From Sphingomonas pruni NBRC 15498 (lineage in GTDB: Bacteria; Pseudomonadota; Alphaproteobacteria; Sphingomonadales; Sphingomonadaceae), in assembly GCF_001598455.1 (NCBI RefSeq), contig NZ_BCYZ01000010.1, forward strand, positions 31,997 to 95,996: 64,000 nucleotides of DNA. Direction: 5' to 3'. Made by a program: the position numbers and the translations under genes. Numbering within the stretch: the first letter of the stretch is position 1; each line of letters begins with the position of its first letter. Of the stretch, positions 1 to 8,013 are shown in pieces. The notes beneath the pieces were generated by a model. It worked only from the letters and a program-made list of their open reading frames with translations. It was not told the DNA's origin and searched no databases.

Positions 1-319
1 CTCGACAGGCGTCCGCGACGGTTTCGAGCTTCTCCGAAGGCGTACCGCCGGTTTCCACCAACTCAGCCCAGGCTTCGGCATCCTTCTTCGCCTGGGTGAA
101 AACGTCGTTGCCCGTGAGGGCGCCGTAGTCGCCCAACGCCTTGCGGGAATATTTCCCCGTATCCTCGTCGAAGGCTCGAGCGATCCATGTGCCTTTGCCC
201 CCGCGCTTGGACGGGCGGAAGCCGATGTAGCAGCCTGCGTGGAGTCTCTGCCAATGCGGCTCCTTGTTCGCGTTGGGCTTAAGCTCTTCGCGTTTTCCGA
301 TCTTGCTCAGGTCAGGCAT
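1..319 (-). CDS. Phage-type tyrosine integrase, N-terminal part (gene continues off the left edge)
   Basis: Reading leftwards from ATG at 319, the frame stays open for 106 codons to the window edge. It begins MPDLSKIGKREELKP and includes HWQRLHAGCYIGFRP and GTWIARAFDEDTGKYSRK. This resembles the arm-binding N-terminus of alphaproteobacterial tyrosine recombinases, where a short positively charged lead precedes a GTWIAR-type segment. The core-binding and catalytic (R-H-R-Y) regions lie outside the window, so activity cannot be judged. The gene sits about 135 bp from a partial tRNA-Val copy at 455-501, which is the expected attachment site of such an enzyme. The family call rests on the N-terminus and context only. 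Confidence 0.75.
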   Translation of the reverse strand, partial: MPDLSKIGKREELKPNANKEPHWQRLHAGCYIGFRPSKRGGKGTWIARAFDEDTGKYSRKALGDYGALTGNDVFTQAKKDAEAWAELVETGGTPSEKLETVADACR

Positions 320-339
320 GCCAATCACCGCGATGCAAA

Positions 340-368
340 CGTATGAAACGTATGAAACACGTATGAAA
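340..368. repeat. Three direct copies of CGTATGAAA upstream of the integrase
   Basis: CGTATGAAA occurs at 340-348, 349-357 and 360-368: two copies abut and the third follows after 2 bp. They lie 21-49 bp upstream of the integrase start. Short iterated sites in this position are often arm-type binding sites for the integrase or its excisionase, or act in autoregulation. That role is inferred; the repeat itself is plain in the sequence. Confidence 0.6.
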
Positions 369-454
369 TACAGGGGTGAACGGCGCTGAACAAGAGTGTA
401 TATATTACATGTACTTAGCTGTCCGAGAATGTCCGTATTTGTCCTAGTTCCCAT

Positions 455-501
455 CCTTCACACGGGTGGGGTCACAGGTTCAATCCCTGTCGCGCCCACC
501 A
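455..501 (+). repeat. Partial tRNA-Val(CAC) 3' end: attachment-site copy of an integrated element
   Basis: These 47 bp match the 3' part of a tRNA. They comprise the anticodon loop TTCACAC (anticodon CAC, valine), stem strand GGGTG, variable loop GGGTC, T arm ACAGG-TTCAATC-CCTGT, acceptor strand CGCGCCC, A and the encoded CCA. No D arm or 5' acceptor strand (GGGCGCG expected) lies upstream, so this is not a functional gene. A truncated tRNA end next to an integrase is the normal signature of an att site. The intact tRNA-Val would be expected at the other end of the element, outside the window. Confidence 0.8.
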
Positions 502-629
502 TCGCTTCCTGGCGATCGGTATCAACGGCGGCCTTGCGGGGTCCGCTTTTTCATTGCCGCCGATTCATGCCGGCAATCGAGCTACACCGCCGACCGGTTT
601 GGCGACACTTTGCAGGAAATGGGCCGAGT

Positions 630-1046
630 CTAATCCTCGATGATCGTATCGCGGCCCTGCTCCTTCATGCGGGCGAGATTGTCCTTCATCTCCTGAAGTC
701 GCTCAGGAGAATGGCCGATCCAATCCTCGACCTCGCCGATGATCCGTAGCGGATCGACCGAGCGGTAGGACGCGGTCATGTTGCCGGGAAACTTCTTATC
801 GGTGAGGTTCGGATCATCCTCGAATGGACCGGTCGGCTCAACGATGAAAATGCGGCCTCTGGCTTCTCCCTTAGCGAGTTCCGCGCCCCAGGTGGCCGCG
901 TCGAGCGTCGCTGTGAAATAGACGTGTTTCAGTCCGCGTTCGACGAAATTGCTTCCGAAGCCCGGTGTGATGAGGCCGCCGATATCGAGCTCTGCCTTGG
1001 TGCCGTGATAGAAGATGGTCCCGGTAGGGACGTCCTTGGCGTACAC
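630..1046 (-). CDS. arr: Rifampin ADP-ribosyltransferase (Arr family)
   Basis: A 138-residue protein whose family transfers ADP-ribose from NAD+ to the C23 hydroxyl of rifamycins and so inactivates them. Family blocks are clear: FYHGTKAEL (His14), LKHVYFTATLDAATWGAEL (Tyr43), then IFIVEPTGPFEDDPNLTDKK and the closing GHSPERLQ. These correspond to the catalytic His, Tyr and Asp region known for Arr. The start is GTG at 1046: a strong AGGAG lies just before it and overlaps the stop of the upstream GST gene, and the length then fits the family. A longer in-frame start would run into the GST gene. It is probably translationally coupled to the GST gene. Confidence 0.9.
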   Translation of the reverse strand: MYAKDVPTGTIFYHGTKAELDIGGLITPGFGSNFVERGLKHVYFTATLDAATWGAELAKGEARGRIFIVEPTGPFEDDPNLTDKKFPGNMTASYRSVDPLRIIGEVEDWIGHSPERLQEMKDNLARMKEQGRDTIIED

Positions 1047-1056
1047 TGGAGTCTCC

Positions 1057-1704
1057 TCAGGCTGGGTCGGCCGCGGCGAAATGGGCCATCTGGTCGTCAT
1101 ATGCTTTTGCGAAGGCGGGCCGAGCCGTGGCGCGGGCGACGAACGCGCGGCAATTGGGGTGGCTTGCCAGCCCGTCGAATCGATCCACCTGTCGCAGGAC
1201 ATCCGCCATCAGGAGATCCGCCACCGAGAAGCGGTCGCGCACGAGCCATTCGCGGCAGGTCAGGGCCGCCTCCATGCGGTCGAGTCGGGCTTTCAGGAAT
1301 TCCTCAACGAACTTCGCTTCGGGCGCTTCTCCCGGGAAGCCCATGAAGCGGAACAAGGCCCATGGCTGGCACGGCAAATCGACCGAATTGAGCGCGGCGA
1401 TGACCCAGGCCATGACCTCCGCCCGGCCGTACCGATCCGTCGGCATCAGGGCTTCACTCTTCTCGGCCAGGTGCAACAGGATCGCGCCACTCTCGAAGAT
1501 CGTCAGGTCTCCATCGGTCAACCATGGTACCTGACCGAACGGCTGCGCCGCGAAATGGTCGGGGCCGCGATCGTGAAACGAGGTGCTTTCCACCCGATAG
1601 GCCAAGCCGGCCTCTTCCAGCGCCCAGCGCACTCTCAGGTCGCGGACCAGACCGCGTGGCAGTTCAGGGACCCAGTCATAGGTCGTGAGGACGAGTTCGC
1701 TCAT
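1057..1704 (-). CDS. Glutathione S-transferase family protein
   Basis: About 215 residues with an N-terminal thioredoxin-like half (YDWVPELPRGLVRDLRVRWALEE, then FGQVPWLTDGDLTIFESGAI, the usual cis-Pro and Glu-Ser glutathione-binding segment). An all-helical C-terminal half contains RDRFSVADLLMADVL, the typical GST N-capping/Asp motif. The family conjugates or reduces electrophiles with glutathione in the cytoplasm; the substrate cannot be read from sequence. ATG at 1704 is chosen because GGGAG lies at good distance; a second ATG at 1707 is adjacent. It is first in a two-gene unit with arr and divergent from a TetR regulator. Confidence 0.85.
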   Translation of the reverse strand: MSELVLTTYDWVPELPRGLVRDLRVRWALEEAGLAYRVESTSFHDRGPDHFAAQPFGQVPWLTDGDLTIFESGAILLHLAEKSEALMPTDRYGRAEVMAWVIAALNSVDLPCQPWALFRFMGFPGEAPEAKFVEEFLKARLDRMEAALTCREWLVRDRFSVADLLMADVLRQVDRFDGLASHPNCRAFVARATARPAFAKAYDDQMAHFAAADPA

Positions 1705-1733
1705 CATTAGCTCCCAGGACTTGACGGCCAATC

Positions 1734-1756
1734 AAACGGAGGAATATTCTCCGGTT
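1734..1756. promoter_or_regulatory. Palindrome in the GST/TetR divergent promoter region: candidate TetR operator
   Basis: Near-perfect dyad centred on GAATATTC, with flanks CGGAG and TCCGG, lying between the two divergent starts (1704 and 1803). TetR repressors usually bind 15-20 bp palindromes in exactly this arrangement. The symmetry is visible; binding is inferred. Confidence 0.5.
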
Positions 1757-1802
1757 ATGAATACGTCAAGGAGATCGGCGAAAAACCGGCTGCGAGTTCG
1801 CG

Positions 1803-2375
1803 GTGCGGGCTGACGCGCTAAAGAACCGCCAGCGACTGATCGACGTCGCGATCGAGTTGGTTCTGGAAGTTGGCGGCGAGCCGGCACGAGACGCCATCGC
1901 CGAACGGGCCGGCGTTGGTATCGGAACGCTCTACAGACACTTTCCCGACCAGCAGTCGTTGTTGCATGCCGCCACTCGTCACGTGTTGGAAAAGAGCGTC
2001 GCTGCCGGAGAGGCGCTGATCGAAGCCGTTCCCGACGGTGTCGACGCGCTCCGCCAATATATGCACATGGCGCTGGATAACGGCATCGGCGCGGTGAACA
2101 TTCTCCATCCTCTCCTAGAGAAACCTGACTGGCCCGATCTCCGCGTCCGGGCGGCTACGCTGATGAAATCGATGGTTGGCCGCGCCGCGCGCCAGGGTAC
2201 TCTCCGCAAGGATCTGTCCGAACGTGACATCGTGTTCGGCTTGACGCGCTTCGCCCGTCCCTTGGCGGTGGGATTGTCATCGGACGAGGAACGGTCGCTT
2301 GCCCATCGGCACCTCGATTTCTACCTCGACGGGCTGTGCGCGGAGCAGTCGCGACGCGGCGCTCTGGAGCCGTAG
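1803..2375 (+). CDS. TetR/AcrR family transcriptional regulator
   Basis: 190 residues from GTG at 1803. The N-terminal helix-turn-helix is clear (RQRLIDVAIELVLEVG, then AIAERAGVGIGTLYRHFPDQQSLL); the rest is the variable ligand-binding domain. It probably represses the divergent GST-arr pair through the palindrome at 1734-1756. The start is weak: no good ribosome site precedes it. A second frame opens at ATG 1757 with AAGGAG inside it and ends at a TGA at 1809-1811, immediately over the TetR start. This could mean an N-terminal frameshift or a short leader peptide. Confidence 0.85.
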   Translation: MRADALKNRQRLIDVAIELVLEVGGEPARDAIAERAGVGIGTLYRHFPDQQSLLHAATRHVLEKSVAAGEALIEAVPDGVDALRQYMHMALDNGIGAVNILHPLLEKPDWPDLRVRAATLMKSMVGRAARQGTLRKDLSERDIVFGLTRFARPLAVGLSSDEERSLAHRHLDFYLDGLCAEQSRRGALEP

Positions 2376-2428
2376 GAGGGCCGGGCCGGTTCGCAGTTGG
2401 CCGAACCCGGTAATGCATTGTTCGCCGA

Positions 2429-3151
2429 TCAGATACCGGCGACAGGATCGACCGTGATGCCGGCGGATTTACGTTCCGAATAGCGATCGACCAATTGCGC
2501 CGCGTGCGGGCGCAGCAGTATCGTGAAGCGGACCAGTTCCTCCATCACGTCGACGATGCGATCGTAATAGCTGGAGGGCCTCATCCGGCCCGCCTCGTCG
2601 AATTCCTTGTACGCCATCGCGACCGAGGATTGGTTGGGGATAGTGTACATCCGCATCCACCGCCCCAATAACCGCATCGTATTGACCGCATTGAACGATT
2701 GCGATCCGCCGGAGACCTGCATCACGGCGAGGGTACGCCCCTGGGTGGGGCGCATGCCCTTCGACTCAAGCGGTAGATGGTCAATCTGCGCCTTCATCAG
2801 TCCGGTGATCTGGCCGTGGCGTTCGGGGCTGCACCAGACATGGCCCTCCGACCACATCGACAATTCGCGCAGTTCGTTGACCGCCGGATGATCGTCGCCA
2901 GGTATTTGATCGGGCAGCGGGAGATCGGAAGGATCGAAGATGCGAGTCTCGGCGCCGAAGAATCGCAACAGGCGCGCAGCTTCTTCGGTGGCCAGCCTGG
3001 AAAAGGAGCGCTCGCGCAGCGACCCGTAGAGCAGCAGGATTCGCGGGGCGGGCTCGTCGGGGCCAAGGCCGAGGGCGGGACGCCGGTAGGCGAAACGCGG
3101 ATCGAGCGCCGGGAGAAGATCGGGCTCGGGAAGCGAGCGAACGCGGTTCAT
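2429..3151 (-). CDS. arsH: ArsH, NADPH-dependent FMN reductase / organoarsenical oxidase
   Basis: 240 residues. ArsH proteins bind FMN, use NADPH and oxidise trivalent organoarsenicals to less toxic pentavalent forms. The flavodoxin-like phosphate loop is [12 protein letters not shown], and the strongly conserved block [15 protein letters not shown] is present, with the ArsH-type C-terminus [20 protein letters not shown]. The start ATG overlaps the acr3 stop (ATGA), so the gene is the last member of the arsR-arsC-acr3-arsH operon. Length and motifs are normal for the family. Confidence 0.93.
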   Translation of the reverse strand: MNRVRSLPEPDLLPALDPRFAYRRPALGLGPDEPAPRILLLYGSLRERSFSRLATEEAARLLRFFGAETRIFDPSDLPLPDQIPGDDHPAVNELRELSMWSEGHVWCSPERHGQITGLMKAQIDHLPLESKGMRPTQGRTLAVMQVSGGSQSFNAVNTMRLLGRWMRMYTIPNQSSVAMAYKEFDEAGRMRPSSYYDRIVDVMEELVRFTILLRPHAAQLVDRYSERKSAGITVDPVAGI

Positions 3152-4224
3152 CGTCCTGCCGAGCTTGCTTCGTACCAGGTGCGGGTCCGCTTCACGATCG
3201 CGACCACCGACAGCATGACCGGCACTTCGACCAGCACGCCGACCACCGTCGCCAAGGCGGCACCGGATTTGAGGCCGAACAGCGAAATCGCGGCAGCCAC
3301 CGCCAGCTCGAAGAAATTGGACGCGCCGATGAGTGCCGCCGGTGCAGCCACGCACCAGGCGACGCCGAACCGGCGCGAGAGCCAATAGGCCAGCCCGGCG
3401 TTGAAATAGACCTGGATCAGGATCGGCACCGCGATCAGCGCGATGACCAGCGGCTGGGCGAGTATCTGTTGCCCCTGAAAGCCGAACAGCAGCACCAATG
3501 TCGTGAGCAATGCCGACAAGGATACCGGGCCGATCACCTTGAGGAACCGGTCGAGCGCCGCCGGTCCGCCCGAGGCCAGCAATGCGCGGCGGATCACCTG
3601 CGCCACGATGACCGGGACGACGATATAGAGGATTACCGACAGCAACAGGGTATTCCACGGCACGCTGACCGAGGCGACGCCGAGCAGCAATGCGACCAAG
3701 GGCGCGAACAGGAACACCATCAGCACGTCGTTCAACGCGACCTGGCTGAGCGTGTAATTGGGCTCGCCGTCGCACAGGTTGGACCAGACGAACACCATCG
3801 CGGTGCAGGGAGCGGCCGCCAGCAGGATCAGCCCGGCGATGTAGGACGGGATCTCGCCGGCCGGCAGCAGGGGAGCGAACAGCCAGCCTAGAAAGACCGT
3901 GCCGAGCGCGGCCATGGAGAAGGGTTTGACCGCCCAGTTGATGAACAACGTGACCGCGACGCCTTTCCAATGCTGCCGAACTGACCCCAGCGAACCGAAA
4001 TCGATCTTGAGCAGCATCGGGATGATCATCAGCCAGATCAGGGCGGCGACGACCAGATTGACCTTGGCCACCTCCATCGAGGCGATCGAGGCGAACACGC
4101 CGGGAAGCGCATAACCAAGCGTGATGCCGACCAGGATGCACAGCGCTACCCAGATGCTGAGGAAACGTTCGAAGAAGCCGATGCCGGGCCGCGCGGCCAG
4201 TGCGGGGGAAACCGTCGCCATCAT
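3148..4224 (-). CDS. acr3: Arsenite efflux permease, ACR3 type
   Basis: 358 residues with about ten hydrophobic segments, in the inner membrane. It exports As(III) using the proton gradient. The essential Cys lies in [11 protein letters not shown] and the conserved Glu in LVEVPVML. Other typical stretches are [18 protein letters not shown]-like [10 protein letters not shown] and [16 protein letters not shown] lies just before the tandem ATGATG at 4224/4221. It is seven bases after arsC and overlaps arsH by four, so one transcript is expected. This is the ACR3/BART family, not ArsB. Confidence 0.93.
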   Translation of the reverse strand: MMATVSPALAARPGIGFFERFLSIWVALCILVGITLGYALPGVFASIASMEVAKVNLVVAALIWLMIIPMLLKIDFGSLGSVRQHWKGVAVTLFINWAVKPFSMAALGTVFLGWLFAPLLPAGEIPSYIAGLILLAAAPCTAMVFVWSNLCDGEPNYTLSQVALNDVLMVFLFAPLVALLLGVASVSVPWNTLLLSVILYIVVPVIVAQVIRRALLASGGPAALDRFLKVIGPVSLSALLTTLVLLFGFQGQQILAQPLVIALIAVPILIQVYFNAGLAYWLSRRFGVAWCVAAPAALIGASNFFELAVAAAISLFGLKSGAALATVVGVLVEVPVMLSVVAIVKRTRTWYEASSAGR

Positions 4225-4231
4225 CGATTCC

Positions 4232-4660
4232 TCATGCGCTCGCGCGCTGGCCGCGCTCGTCCACGACTTGCTCGCCGCCTTCCTTGGCGAATGCACCGCG
4301 CTGCGGCGCCGGCAGGATGTCGAGAACGACTTCGGACGGCCGGCACAGCCGCACGCCAAGCGGCGACACCACGAGCGGACGGTTGATCAGGATCGGATGG
4401 TCCATCATCGCGTCGATCAAGGCGTCGTCCGACAAGTTCTCGTCGCCAAGGCCGAGTTCGGCATAGGGCGTACCCTTCTCGCGCAGCACTTGGCGAGGTG
4501 TCAGTCCCGCGCGCTCGATCAACTGCCGGAGCATGGCGCGCGAGGGCGGGGTCTTGAGATATTCGATGACGTGCGGCTCGATGCCGGCATTGCGGATCAT
4601 CGCCAGCGTATTGCGCGACGTGCCGCAGTCTGGATTGTGATAGATGATGATGTCGGTCAC
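4232..4660 (-). CDS. arsC: Arsenate reductase, glutaredoxin-coupled ArsC
   Basis: 142 residues. It reduces As(V) to As(III) with glutathione and glutaredoxin in the cytoplasm, supplying the substrate for the Acr3 pump. The active site YHNPDCGTSRNT gives Cys12, and the arginine-bearing block ILINRPLVVSPLGVRLCRP matches the R773-type family. GTG at 4660 is the start: a G-rich GGGGGG ribosome site precedes it and the protein then begins at the first beta strand. An upstream in-frame ATG would overlap arsR. Confidence 0.93.
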   Translation of the reverse strand: MTDIIIYHNPDCGTSRNTLAMIRNAGIEPHVIEYLKTPPSRAMLRQLIERAGLTPRQVLREKGTPYAELGLGDENLSDDALIDAMMDHPILINRPLVVSPLGVRLCRPSEVVLDILPAPQRGAFAKEGGEQVVDERGQRASA

Positions 4661-4695
4661 AATTCCCCCCTCACGAATGTCGGTTGTCCCCGGGT

Positions 4696-5049
4696 TCACG
4701 CTGCACCCGTCGCGCCGCAGCGGCCGCGCAGGACGGTGTCGGCGAGCGAAGCGCAGATTTCGGGCGACCCGCCGCAGCAATCTTCCATCAGATATTCCAG
4801 CAGTGCCGTCATGGTCTCGTATCGAGCCGAGTAGATGACCGACCGTCCATCGCGCACGCCGGCGATCAAGCCGGCATGGCTGAGGATGGTGAGATTGGCC
4901 GAAAGTGTGTTTGCCGGCACGTCCAACCGGCGTGCGATCTCGCCGGCCGCGATTCCCTCGTGCCCCGCCTGAACCAGCATGCGGAATACGGACAGGCGGC
5001 CTTGATGCGCGAGGGCGGAGAGGGCTGTGACGGCGCTATATATTTCCAT
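4696..5049 (-). CDS. arsR: ArsR/SmtB arsenic-responsive repressor
   Basis: 117 residues with a winged helix-turn-helix (LAHQGRLSVFRMLV, GEIARRLDVPANTLSANLTIL, VIYSARYETM). The As(III) site is not in the DNA-binding helix but near the C-terminus, as Cys91-Cys92 and Cys99 in EDCCGGSPEIC. That places it with the Acidithiobacillus-type ArsR proteins rather than the plasmid R773 type. It is first in the ars operon and should repress its own promoter until arsenite binds. Confidence 0.92.
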   Translation of the reverse strand: MEIYSAVTALSALAHQGRLSVFRMLVQAGHEGIAAGEIARRLDVPANTLSANLTILSHAGLIAGVRDGRSVIYSARYETMTALLEYLMEDCCGGSPEICASLADTVLRGRCGATGAA

Positions 5050-5090
5050 AATTCCTAGATACTGGAAATATCGATGCGTTGCAATGGCCG
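5050..5090 (-). promoter_or_regulatory. arsR promoter/operator region
   Basis: Just upstream of arsR (minus strand) the sequence is AT-rich and carries a dyad, TTCC-AGTATCTA-GGAA, inside a wider ATTTCC...GGAAAT symmetry that reaches into the first codons. ArsR repressors bind imperfect dyads in this place. No core promoter can be assigned with confidence. Confidence 0.4.
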
Positions 5091-5189
5091 ATGGGTAAGG
5101 GGCATGAGTCTTTCGGCTTAGGAACGCGAGTCTGCGCGGTTGCGAGGCAGCTGCCCTCGCGGCCGATCCTCGTCACCCCTGGAGATAAA

Positions 5190-5219
5190 AAAGGCGGCCT
5201 CCTTTCGGAAGCCGCCTTT
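5190..5219 (-). terminator. Rho-independent terminator of the TonB receptor gene
   Basis: Perfect 9-bp stem AAAGGCGGC / GCCGCCTTT with a 12-base loop. On the minus strand it is followed by a T run (A run at 5187-5192 on the plus strand). It lies 24 bp past the receptor stop codon at 5243. Confidence 0.9.
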
Positions 5220-5242
5220 CCCCTTTTATCCTAATCCGGGGA

Positions 5243-7720
5243 TCAGAACTTGACTGCCGCCTCGAAGCCGAAGGTGCGGGGCGGGTTGAAGTTGGCATAG
5301 TCGCCCAGCACCGCGGCGTTGGCCGCCGACCGGCGATAGATATGCTGTTCGTTCAACAGATTGCGGCTCCATGCCGACAGCGTGAACTTGGTCGTCTGGT
5401 TCAGCTTGATGTCGGCAAGGGCGATGCGGCCGTTGACGATGAACGAGCTGTCGGTCTTCACGCTCTCCGACTGGAAGCTGTACTGCGCATCGGCATAGTT
5501 GGCGTCGATGTGGAAGCGCAGCGCCATGTCATTGATCGGGATCTCGTAATCGATATAGCCCGACGCGGCGTTGGGCGGCGTGTAGACGGTGTACACCGGC
5601 GTCAGCACGCCGAAGGTCGGACCCGGGTTCGGGTTCGGCGTCGCCGGCACCTTGATCGAGGTGTAGGCGTAGGACGCGCCGATCGTCAGGTTGTCGATCG
5701 GCCGGGCAGTGAAGTCGACCTCGATACCGCGGATCTTGGAGATGCCGGGGGCATTCTGCGTATTCTCGGTGTGGAGGTTGAACGTCGGGTTGGGGATGTT
5801 CGTGCCGGGCAAGAACTGGGTCGTGTCGACATTGTCGAAGTCGATCTGGGTACCCGAACGATTCATCAGATAGCCGGCGATGTTCAACCGGACCCGATGG
5901 TCCAGCATCTCGAGCTTCGCGCCGATTTCATAAGCCTTCACCGTTTCCGGGCCGAACGCCCCGAAGGTCGATGAACGGTCGTTGGCGCCACCCGCGCGAT
6001 AACCGGTCGAGTATTTGGCGTAGAGATTGACACCCTTCGCCGCATCGAGCGCCAGCACGATCAGCGGGTCGAACCGGCCCTTGTCGTACTTGAACGTCCA
6101 ATTCGTCGGGATACCCGAGACGAGGTAGAGCGTGCCGTCGCGCTTGTCCTTGGTGTAGCGACCGCCGACCGTCAGGTGGAGGATGTCGCCGGCAAATTCA
6201 GGCGTATAGGTGAACTGGCCGAACGCGGCGTAGCTGCGCGCCTTGGCGAAGCTGGCGCGCTGCAGGAAGCGCGAATTGTAATCCCAGCCCTGGTTGCTTG
6301 AACTGATCGGACCGAACACCTGCGACGGCAGGATCGTATAGGCGGTGCCGTCGATGTTCCACTGGTTCGACGCCGGGGTAGCGGCCGATTCCCGCGCCTG
6401 TTCGTAGAAATAATAGAGGCCGGCGACGTAATCGATCTGCGGCAGGCTGCCGACCGCCTGGAATTCCTGGCTGAACTGGCTCTGATAGAGGTCCGACAGG
6501 CTGTAGCGGCTGAACTTGCCGTTCGGCGCGAACGGAACGCGCTCCGGACCGCCCGAATTGTCCCACTGGTTGGTCGACACCTTGCGCCATGCGGTGATCG
6601 AGCGCAGCTCGATTTCCGGCGCGATCTTGTAGGCCAATCGGGCCATCACGCCCGACGTCTTGTCGACGCTATACTGCTGCGGCACGCCGACGTCCGCCAC
6701 GTCCTGGCGATCGGTATGGACCTTCACCAACGGCGGCAACGGCGCGATGCAGGTCGTCGGTGAAATGGTATTCGAGATGCACGACGGCGAGCCGGCCGGG
6801 GCGCCCGGCAGGATGATACGGCCGGTCGTGGTGTCGACGACGCCGACCGGGCGGCCCTTCGGGTTGAAGTTCACCAGCTGGCTGAAGAACGGCGTGTTCT
6901 CGTCCTTGGCCTGGTCATACGAGAAATCAGCGGTGAAGCCCTCGAACGGGGTCCAGCGCGCCGCGATGCGGCCGCCGACGCGGTTATAGGCGTTCCAGCC
7001 GATCTGTCCGGCCAGCGGATCCTTCACCGTCGGACCCTGATGCTGAACGACACCGTCCAGCTTCACCGCGAAATTGGCGAAGGACGGCAGGTCGAGATGC
7101 ATCTCGCCATTATAGCTGCCGTAATTGCCGAAGCCGCCGCTCATGCGGCCGCCGAATTCGCCGGTCGGCGCCTTGGTGACGATGCTGAGCGCGCCGCCTT
7201 CGGTGTTGCGGCCGAAGAGCGTACCCTGCGGACCGCGCAGGACTTCGATTCGCTCGACGTCGAAGAGGGCGGCGTTGAGGCCCTGCGAACGGCCGAGATA
7301 GACACCGTCGATATAGACGCCGACGCCTGGCTCACGCGCGGTCTGGTTCTGGTCGAACGGCACGATGCCGCGGATACCGACGGTCAGCGCCGACTGGCGC
7401 GCTTCGAAGGTCGCGACGCGCAGCGACGGGATGCCGCCGTCGGCCAGGTCGATCAGGCTCTGGACGTGGCGATCCTTGATCGTCGCGGTGTCGAGCACCG
7501 AGATCGCGATCGGCGTCTTCTGCAGGTTGGTTTCGCGCTTGGTCGCGGTGACGACGATGTCGGGAACGCCAGAGCTGGTATTTTGCGGCGCGGCGGCCGC
7601 ATCTTCGGGCGCCGGGGCGGCGGCCGGTGCCTTCGGGTCTTCGGCGGCGAAAGCCGGACTGGCGGTAACCGCGATCAGCGCGCTGGCCAGCAGCGTGCTC
7701 CGCAAGGTCGAGATCCCCAT
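5243..7720 (-). CDS. TonB-dependent outer-membrane receptor
   Basis: 825 residues. A signal peptide (MGISTLRSTLLASALIAVTASPAFA) is followed by an Ala/Pro-rich linker and a TonB box-like DIVVTATKRE. The plug domain contains VGIRGIV, GVYIDGVYLGR and VERIEVLRGPQGTLFGRN, and the beta-barrel ends in FGFEAAVKF with a terminal Phe. The receptor moves a ligand across the outer membrane with TonB-ExbBD energy. The substrate is unknown; this is the FecA/CirA-like class common in sphingomonads. GGAG precedes the start, and a strong terminator follows. It has no partner gene in the same unit. Confidence 0.92.
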   Translation of the reverse strand: MGISTLRSTLLASALIAVTASPAFAAEDPKAPAAAPAPEDAAAAPQNTSSGVPDIVVTATKRETNLQKTPIAISVLDTATIKDRHVQSLIDLADGGIPSLRVATFEARQSALTVGIRGIVPFDQNQTAREPGVGVYIDGVYLGRSQGLNAALFDVERIEVLRGPQGTLFGRNTEGGALSIVTKAPTGEFGGRMSGGFGNYGSYNGEMHLDLPSFANFAVKLDGVVQHQGPTVKDPLAGQIGWNAYNRVGGRIAARWTPFEGFTADFSYDQAKDENTPFFSQLVNFNPKGRPVGVVDTTTGRIILPGAPAGSPSCISNTISPTTCIAPLPPLVKVHTDRQDVADVGVPQQYSVDKTSGVMARLAYKIAPEIELRSITAWRKVSTNQWDNSGGPERVPFAPNGKFSRYSLSDLYQSQFSQEFQAVGSLPQIDYVAGLYYFYEQARESAATPASNQWNIDGTAYTILPSQVFGPISSSNQGWDYNSRFLQRASFAKARSYAAFGQFTYTPEFAGDILHLTVGGRYTKDKRDGTLYLVSGIPTNWTFKYDKGRFDPLIVLALDAAKGVNLYAKYSTGYRAGGANDRSSTFGAFGPETVKAYEIGAKLEMLDHRVRLNIAGYLMNRSGTQIDFDNVDTTQFLPGTNIPNPTFNLHTENTQNAPGISKIRGIEVDFTARPIDNLTIGASYAYTSIKVPATPNPNPGPTFGVLTPVYTVYTPPNAASGYIDYEIPINDMALRFHIDANYADAQYSFQSESVKTDSSFIVNGRIALADIKLNQTTKFTLSAWSRNLLNEQHIYRRSAANAAVLGDYANFNPPRTFGFEAAVKF

Positions 7721-8013
7721 TTAAATAGCTCCACTGGGTAAGGCGGCGGCTGGTTGCCGTCCGTCTGTTCGTGACGATCGTTCTGCGAGTCGGTGATTCC
7801 CGCCCGCCACGTCGTCGCGTTGGCCCCTATGAGTGGATTGCGTCGGCGCAGTTGCACTTGCGTGACTCCGCCATGGCTATTTGATGAAAGTCCTGTGACA
7901 ATCCGAGAGCCGGGCGCGTCATTTCAATGGCGTGCTCCGCTCCAGTTATTTGCGGTCGCAGCATTTTCTTGTGGAAAACCGCTCGCCACTTTTCGAAGCG
8001 ACGCCCGAGAATG

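Larger units (their letters stand above)
320..629. other. Non-coding boundary region between the integrase and arr
   Basis: No convincing gene is present. The region holds the CGTATGAAA repeats next to the integrase start and the 47-bp tRNA-Val 3' fragment at 455-501. To the right of the fragment (502-629) I see nothing recognisable; this should be ordinary chromosomal DNA next to the element. Confidence 0.6.

Noticed and set aside
455..501. A functional tRNA-Val gene
   Set aside because: The 5' acceptor strand, D arm and anticodon 5' stem context are missing, so it is only an att-type fragment.
630..1202. Longer arr reading with 52 extra N-terminal residues
   Set aside because: The extension lies wholly within the GST gene in another frame; GTG 1046 has a strong ribosome site and gives the family length.
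2429..4141. 570-residue minus-strand frame covering arsH and part of acr3
   Set aside because: Only the last 240 residues are protein-like (ArsH). The upstream part is acr3 read in the wrong frame; ArsH starts at 3151 with the ATGA overlap.
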